Assembly (NCBI GenBank): GCA_031277805.1
Contig: JAITLR010000011.1
Coordinates: 1-64,000 of the forward strand
Length of the DNA stretch: 64,000 bases
Source: Comamonas sp.
GTDB lineage: Bacteria; Pseudomonadota; Gammaproteobacteria; Burkholderiales; Burkholderiaceae_C
Direction of reading: 5' to 3'
Under the pieces are notes generated by a model that worked only from the letters and a program-made list of their open reading frames with translations, was not told the origin of the DNA and did no database searches. Each line of letters starts with the position of its first letter. Within the stretch, counting starts at the first letter, position 1. Positions 60,619 to 64,000 of this stretch are shown piece after piece. A program made the position numbers and the translations under genes.

Positions 60619-61623
60619 ATGACGGCTTCGCGCACCAAGACTCCCGCACGCCCGCTGCAGGGCCTGGAAACCCGGCTGCTGGCCGAACTGCAGCGCCACC
60701 AATTGCGGATTCCGGGGCAGGAGCGGGACAGCGCCGCGCTGTCGGCGGACCGCTTCGTGACGCTGTACCGCCAGGCCATAGAGCAGCTTGAGGCCAAGGT
60801 CGCTCAGGGCCAGGGCCAGGCGCCCATGCGCAAGAACGAGGTGGACCTGATGTGCCGCTGCCTGCTGAGCTGCGCCCAGCTCGGCGAGGCCATGCAGTGC
60901 GCGGCCGAGTTCTGCGCCATGCTGCATCCGCGCGCGGGCCGGCTGAGCCTGGAGATGCGCGGCGACACCGCCGTCTTCCACATGGATTCGCTGCGCCTCA
61001 AGCGCAGCACGGCGGCCTGCCTGGTCGACCTGACCGGCGTGTTCTGCTACCTGCAGCTGTTCGGCTGGCTGATCGGGCAGCCGCTGCGCCCGCACGAGGT
61101 GTTCCTGGCCCACCCCGAGCGCCAGGATGCGGCGCCCTTTCTGGGCCTGTTCGATGCGCCGGTGGCCGTGGGTCGCAAGACCTATGGCTTCAGCTTCGAC
61201 ACCGCGCTGCTGGAGCATCAGGTGGTGCGCAGGCCGGCCGAGCTGGCAGCCTTCCTGGAGGATTTCCCGTTCCGGCTGGTCGGCGCGCCAGCGGGCACGG
61301 TGACGCTCGCGCAGCAGGTACGTGGCTTGCTGGAGGCGGCGCTCAGCCACGGGTTGGAACTGCCCGCACTGGGCAGCATTGCCGCTTCGCTGCACACCAC
61401 CGAGCCCACGCTGCGCCGGCGCCTGGCCGCCGAGGGAGCCAGCTATCAGGGACTGCGCAAGCTGTGCCTGCGCGAGGCCGCCCAACACTGCCTGCAGGGC
61501 ACCGACTGGAGCATAGGCCGCATCTCCACCCACCTGGGCTTTGCCAGCGAGGCCGCTTTCCGGCGAGCCTTCCAGAGCTGGACCGGCCAGGCGCCCAGCC
61601 GCTACCGCGCCCAGAGCCGCTGA
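60619..61623 (+). CDS. AraC family transcriptional regulator (OruR/arabinose-binding-like N-domain)
   Basis: This 334-residue protein has a C-terminal AraC DNA-binding domain (about residues 235-334) with LGSIAASLHTTEPTLRRRLAAEGASYQ as the first helix-turn-helix and ISTHLGFASEAAFRRAFQSWTGQAPSRYR as the second. The N-terminal 200 residues match the arabinose-operon-regulator-like domain found in OruR and related proteins that sense amino or fatty acids (LCRCLLSCAQLGEAMQCAAEFCAML). It is divergent from the Dabb-SDR-MDR operon and probably activates it. I chose the ATG at 60619 over a TTG at 60541. Confidence 0.85.
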   Translation: MTASRTKTPARPLQGLETRLLAELQRHQLRIPGQERDSAALSADRFVTLYRQAIEQLEAKVAQGQGQAPMRKNEVDLMCRCLLSCAQLGEAMQCAAEFCAMLHPRAGRLSLEMRGDTAVFHMDSLRLKRSTAACLVDLTGVFCYLQLFGWLIGQPLRPHEVFLAHPERQDAAPFLGLFDAPVAVGRKTYGFSFDTALLEHQVVRRPAELAAFLEDFPFRLVGAPAGTVTLAQQVRGLLEAALSHGLELPALGSIAASLHTTEPTLRRRLAAEGASYQGLRKLCLREAAQHCLQGTDWSIGRISTHLGFASEAAFRRAFQSWTGQAPSRYRAQSR

Positions 61624-61639
61624 ACTTCGGAATGCGCCT

Positions 61640-62431
61640 TCAGTGGCCGCCTGCCATATGCTCTGCGTTGGAGGCTCCCAGGAACGCGGGCTTCTCACCG
61701 CCGCCGTGCAGCAGCAAATTGGTTCCGCTCATGTATGACGCGTTCCCGGACGCCACATACAGGCAGGCATTGGCAATGTCTTGCGGCTCGGCCAGACGGC
61801 CGGCGGGAATGGTCTGCGCAACCGATGCAATACCGGCCTCGTCGCCGAAATGCAGATGCGATTGCTCGGTACGCACCAGACCGGGACTCACGGCCACCAC
61901 GCGCACCTTGGGTGCCCACTCCACAGCCAGAGAGCTGACCAGACTCAGCACCGCGGCCTTGGCCGCGCCGTAGGCCGCTGTACCGGGCGAGGGGCGCAGC
62001 GCGCTGATGCTGCCGATGCAGACAATCACGCCACCGCTGTCCTGCTGCTGCATCACCGCGTTGGCGGCCTGCGAGGCATGCAGGGTCGAGAAAAGATTCA
62101 GGCGCAGCACGCTTTCGTGAAAGCGCGGTGATACCGTTGCCGCATCCACATGAGGGGCGCCACCCGCGTTGTTGATGAGGATATCCAGCCGGCCATGACG
62201 GCGCTGCACTTCATCGACCAGCTCCTTGACGGCCTGGGCTTCGCGCACATCGCAAGCCACGAAATCCGCGCTGCGGTTGCCCGCAACGGGCAGCTCTTCG
62301 GGCTGCTGACGCCCACAGACCACCACCGTGGCACCCGCAGCCAGAAATGCCTGCGCAATGCCCTTGCCTATGCCCTTGGTGCCGCCGGTCACCAGAACCA
62401 CTTGGTTGTGAAATCCGTTATTCGTATTCAT
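61640..62431 (-). CDS. Short-chain dehydrogenase/reductase (second copy)
   Basis: This 263-residue SDR has the TGGTKGIG cofactor motif (about residues 15-22), NNAGGAPH, a catalytic Ser in IGSISAL, and the Y-x-x-x-K pair in AAYGAAKAAVLSL, and ends in YMSGTNLLLHGGGEKPAF, the usual C-terminus of classical SDRs. It would oxidise or reduce a hydroxyl group, perhaps a hydroxysteroid or hydroxyacyl-CoA. It is convergent with the AraC gene and divergent from the enoyl-CoA hydratase. A candidate regulon box lies 36 bases upstream. Confidence 0.9.
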   Translation of the reverse strand: MNTNNGFHNQVVLVTGGTKGIGKGIAQAFLAAGATVVVCGRQQPEELPVAGNRSADFVACDVREAQAVKELVDEVQRRHGRLDILINNAGGAPHVDAATVSPRFHESVLRLNLFSTLHASQAANAVMQQQDSGGVIVCIGSISALRPSPGTAAYGAAKAAVLSLVSSLAVEWAPKVRVVAVSPGLVRTEQSHLHFGDEAGIASVAQTIPAGRLAEPQDIANACLYVASGNASYMSGTNLLLHGGGEKPAFLGASNAEHMAGGH

Positions 62432-62466
62432 GGATACCAATTTAGACGGTGGCAGCCATTGGAGAT

Positions 62467-62485
62467 ACGTCCAAAAGGACGATGT
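62467..62485 (+). promoter_or_regulatory. Candidate steroid-regulon box, SDR/enoyl-CoA hydratase
   Basis: ACGTCC-AAAA-GGACGATGT lies in the 108-base gap between the divergent SDR and enoyl-CoA hydratase genes. It equals the box at 48878-48896 outside the spacer. The stronger half faces the hydratase, 55 bases away. Confidence 0.55.
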
Positions 62486-62539
62486 AGCCCCGCCTTGGGC
62501 AAACGACCATAGCTCTCGCCAAAGCCCTTGAGAAACCTT

Positions 62540-63352
62540 ATGCCTGCACCGTCCACGGCCATTGAGAATACGAATACCGCGCAGCAGGAATTGCTGGTGC
62601 GGCACCAGGCCGACGGCGTGGCAGTCGTGCAGCTCAATCGTCCCCAGGCGACAAACGCACTCAGCCTTTCTCTGCAGGCCGCGCTATCCCAAACCTTCGC
62701 GGAGCTGAGCGCGGACGCCAGCGTGCGCTGCATCGTGCTGACCGGCGGCGACAAGGTGTTTGCGGCGGGCGGCGACATCAGGAGCATGGATGACTGCGGC
62801 CCCATAGAGATCATGAAGCGCCACACCGAGCGCGTATGGGCGCCTATCGAGAAATGCCCCAAGCCCATCATTGCCGCCGTCTGCGGCTATGCGTTTGGCG
62901 GAGGGTCGGAACTGGCCATGCACTGCGACATCATCATCGCGGGCAAGAGCGCGAGCTTTGCCCAGCCAGAGATTCGCATCGGCATCATGCCCGGCATCGG
63001 CGGCACCCAGCGCCTGGTACGCGCCGTTGGCAAGTTCCAGGCCATGCGCATTCTGCTGACCGGCAAACCCGTCAGCGCCGATGAGGCCTATGCCATGGGT
63101 CTGGTCAGCCTGGTCTGCGAGGACGACCAGGTCATCACCGAGGCGCTGACAATGGCCAGGCTCATTGCCGCCATGCCGCCACTGGCCGTGGAACAGATCA
63201 AGGAAGTCGTGATTGCCGGCATGGATGCATCGCTGGACGCCGCCCTGATGCTGGAGCGCAAGGCCAGTCAGATTCTGTTTGCGACCCAGGATCAAAAGGA
63301 AGGCATGAATGCCTTCATTGCAAAGCGGCAGGCGGTGTTCAAGGGGGAGTGA
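62540..63352 (+). CDS. Enoyl-CoA hydratase/isomerase
   Basis: This 270-residue crotonase has the oxyanion-hole segment VFAAGGDI (about residue 77) and both catalytic glutamates: in FGGGSELAMHCD and in FAQPEIRIGIMPGIGGTQRL, as in classical enoyl-CoA hydratases. It adds water to a trans-2-enoyl-CoA in beta-oxidation. The start at 62540 is the first ATG; a TTG at 62528 also lies in frame. Its candidate regulon box, shared with the tes and envelope genes, suggests a role in steroid side-chain or ring C/D breakdown. Confidence 0.92.
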   Translation: MPAPSTAIENTNTAQQELLVRHQADGVAVVQLNRPQATNALSLSLQAALSQTFAELSADASVRCIVLTGGDKVFAAGGDIRSMDDCGPIEIMKRHTERVWAPIEKCPKPIIAAVCGYAFGGGSELAMHCDIIIAGKSASFAQPEIRIGIMPGIGGTQRLVRAVGKFQAMRILLTGKPVSADEAYAMGLVSLVCEDDQVITEALTMARLIAAMPPLAVEQIKEVVIAGMDASLDAALMLERKASQILFATQDQKEGMNAFIAKRQAVFKGE

Positions 63353-63383
63353 ACCCATTCAAGCAGAGAGGGCTGAGCCTTCC

Positions 63384-64000
63384 CTATTTTGAGGAAGCCT
63401 GAGGCAGCAGCGACAGCGATCGGAGTTTCGGTTCTTCGTAGACAGAATCCTCGGCCGGATATCGCAGCGCGGAAATCCCCATGGCTTTTGCTTCAGCCCA
63501 GATAACACTTTCGCCAGCAGGCAAGGTATCGATCTGCAAAGAGTAGACAGGGTCGCCAAACGCGGTTCTTGGCGAAACGAAGCGCCAGCCAAGCGCCCTG
63601 AACGCCGCCACCATATCGGGCAAGGCGGCGGCATTGATTTCATTGGTGTGCAGCAGCATGACGTGCATGGGGCTTCGCCCCAGAACCTGCTTGGCCAATC
63701 CATCGTAATAGGACGCCCGATCCAGCAGATGCGCGATGTAAGCCTTTTTGACCTGAGCCGCCTTCGCTTGCTCGCCGCTTTTTGAGTGAGCGGCATATAT
63801 CTGGTTGTAGTACCAGTCGCTGGCATCAATGGACACAGGCGCCGCTCGATAACCATTGGCCGCCATCCACGCTCGCATGCCGTCGCGCTTCTCGGCCGTG
63901 TCTCCTTCTTTCAGATAAGGGAAGCGGAGCATGGGCACCCATGTCGGGAAGCGACGCAGGGCCGCATCGCCCTCTGCGACATCCTGGACAAATTCGCTCA
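63384..64000 (-). CDS. Polysaccharide-deacetylase-like protein, cut by the window edge
   Basis: This frame of at least 205 residues is open at the right edge, so the start is missing. The visible part contains LRFPYLKEGDT and YRAAPVSIDASDWYYNQIYA (NodB-like barrel with R-x-P-Y and the D-A-S-D-W strand), then HVMLLHTNEINAAALPDMV, where the H-T-N-E replaces the usual late catalytic motif of carbohydrate esterase family 4. The first catalytic Asp-Asp and His-x3-His motifs would lie beyond the edge. It is convergent with the enoyl-CoA hydratase and has no clear link to it. Confidence 0.75.
   Translation of the reverse strand, partial: SEFVQDVAEGDAALRRFPTWVPMLRFPYLKEGDTAEKRDGMRAWMAANGYRAAPVSIDASDWYYNQIYAAHSKSGEQAKAAQVKKAYIAHLLDRASYYDGLAKQVLGRSPMHVMLLHTNEINAAALPDMVAAFRALGWRFVSPRTAFGDPVYSLQIDTLPAGESVIWAEAKAMGISALRYPAEDSVYEEPKLRSLSLLPQASSK

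Noticed and set aside
1-64000. CRISPR arrays, insertion sequences, integrases, prophage genes
   Set aside because: No regularly spaced direct repeats, transposase or integrase motifs were seen; the tRNA genes show no flanking integrase or duplicated 3' end.

Overview
The window reads as chromosomal DNA of a Comamonas testosteroni-type betaproteobacterium (Burkholderiales, Comamonadaceae). The main reason is a steroid-degradation block (35.1-47.6 kb) whose gene content and order match the ORF18-ORF17-tesI-tesH-tesA2 / tesA1-tesD-tesE-tesF-tesG locus known from C. testosteroni TA441. GC-rich codon use, a Pha-type antiporter with fused A and B subunits, and recurrent AGCTAT-containing intergenic elements fit the same group. 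No phage, insertion sequence, CRISPR array or rRNA was seen.

Layout. 0-8.4 kb: housekeeping and accessory genes (lipoprotein, CheX-like DUF3334 protein, MarR regulator with a Bcr/CflA efflux pump, SMI1/KNR4 protein, SulP permease, ParB-like protein, class II fumarase). 8.6-12.7 kb: an MHYT-GGDEF-EAL cyclic-di-GMP protein, then a class I Fe-S fumarase. 12.9-20.2 kb: a run of twelve small same-strand genes, several of them families linked to polymorphic-toxin immunity (SUFU, DUF2185) or of unknown role. 20.3-28.2 kb: a LOG-type protein, the CrcB fluoride channel and the six-gene pha antiporter operon, all on the minus strand. 28.4-34.5 kb: a decayed GNAT acetyltransferase, a SUKH-like gene, unknown membrane genes, glutamate racemase, a YgjP-type metalloprotease and a LysE exporter. 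34.7-35.0 kb: tRNA-Leu(UAA) and tRNA-Gly(GCC), each with its own terminator.

Steroid region. Two divergent operons (tesA2-H-I-ORF17-ORF18 leftwards, tesA1-D-E-F-G rightwards) cover dehydrogenation of the A ring, 3-HSA hydroxylation, hydrolysis of the ring-cleavage product and breakdown of the released C6 fragment to pyruvate and acetyl-CoA, plus CoA activation of the remaining hexahydroindane acid. The ring-cleavage dioxygenase and the 9-alpha-hydroxylase oxygenase are not in the window. Beyond a small exported-peptide gene and a wrecked thiolase-like locus lies an envelope module (49.0-56.9 kb): a YCF48-like propeller protein, an RND/MmpL-type permease, an exported alpha/beta hydrolase, a DUF1302 barrel and a DUF1329 (LolA-like) protein. 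This is a plausible but uncharacterised steroid or hydrophobe transport system. The right end holds an MDR-SDR-Dabb operon divergent from an AraC regulator, a second SDR, an enoyl-CoA hydratase, and a polysaccharide-deacetylase-like gene cut by the window edge.

Most notable: reading intergenic DNA by eye, I find one inverted repeat (ACGTCC/TAGTCT - N4 - GGACGATG) upstream of tesA2, the YCF48-RND operon, the DUF1329 operon and the enoyl-CoA hydratase, with weaker copies near tesA1 and the small exported peptide. In each case the strongest half-site faces the gene. This ties the envelope module to the tes operons as one likely regulon, whose regulator could be the LuxR-type TesR/TeiR.
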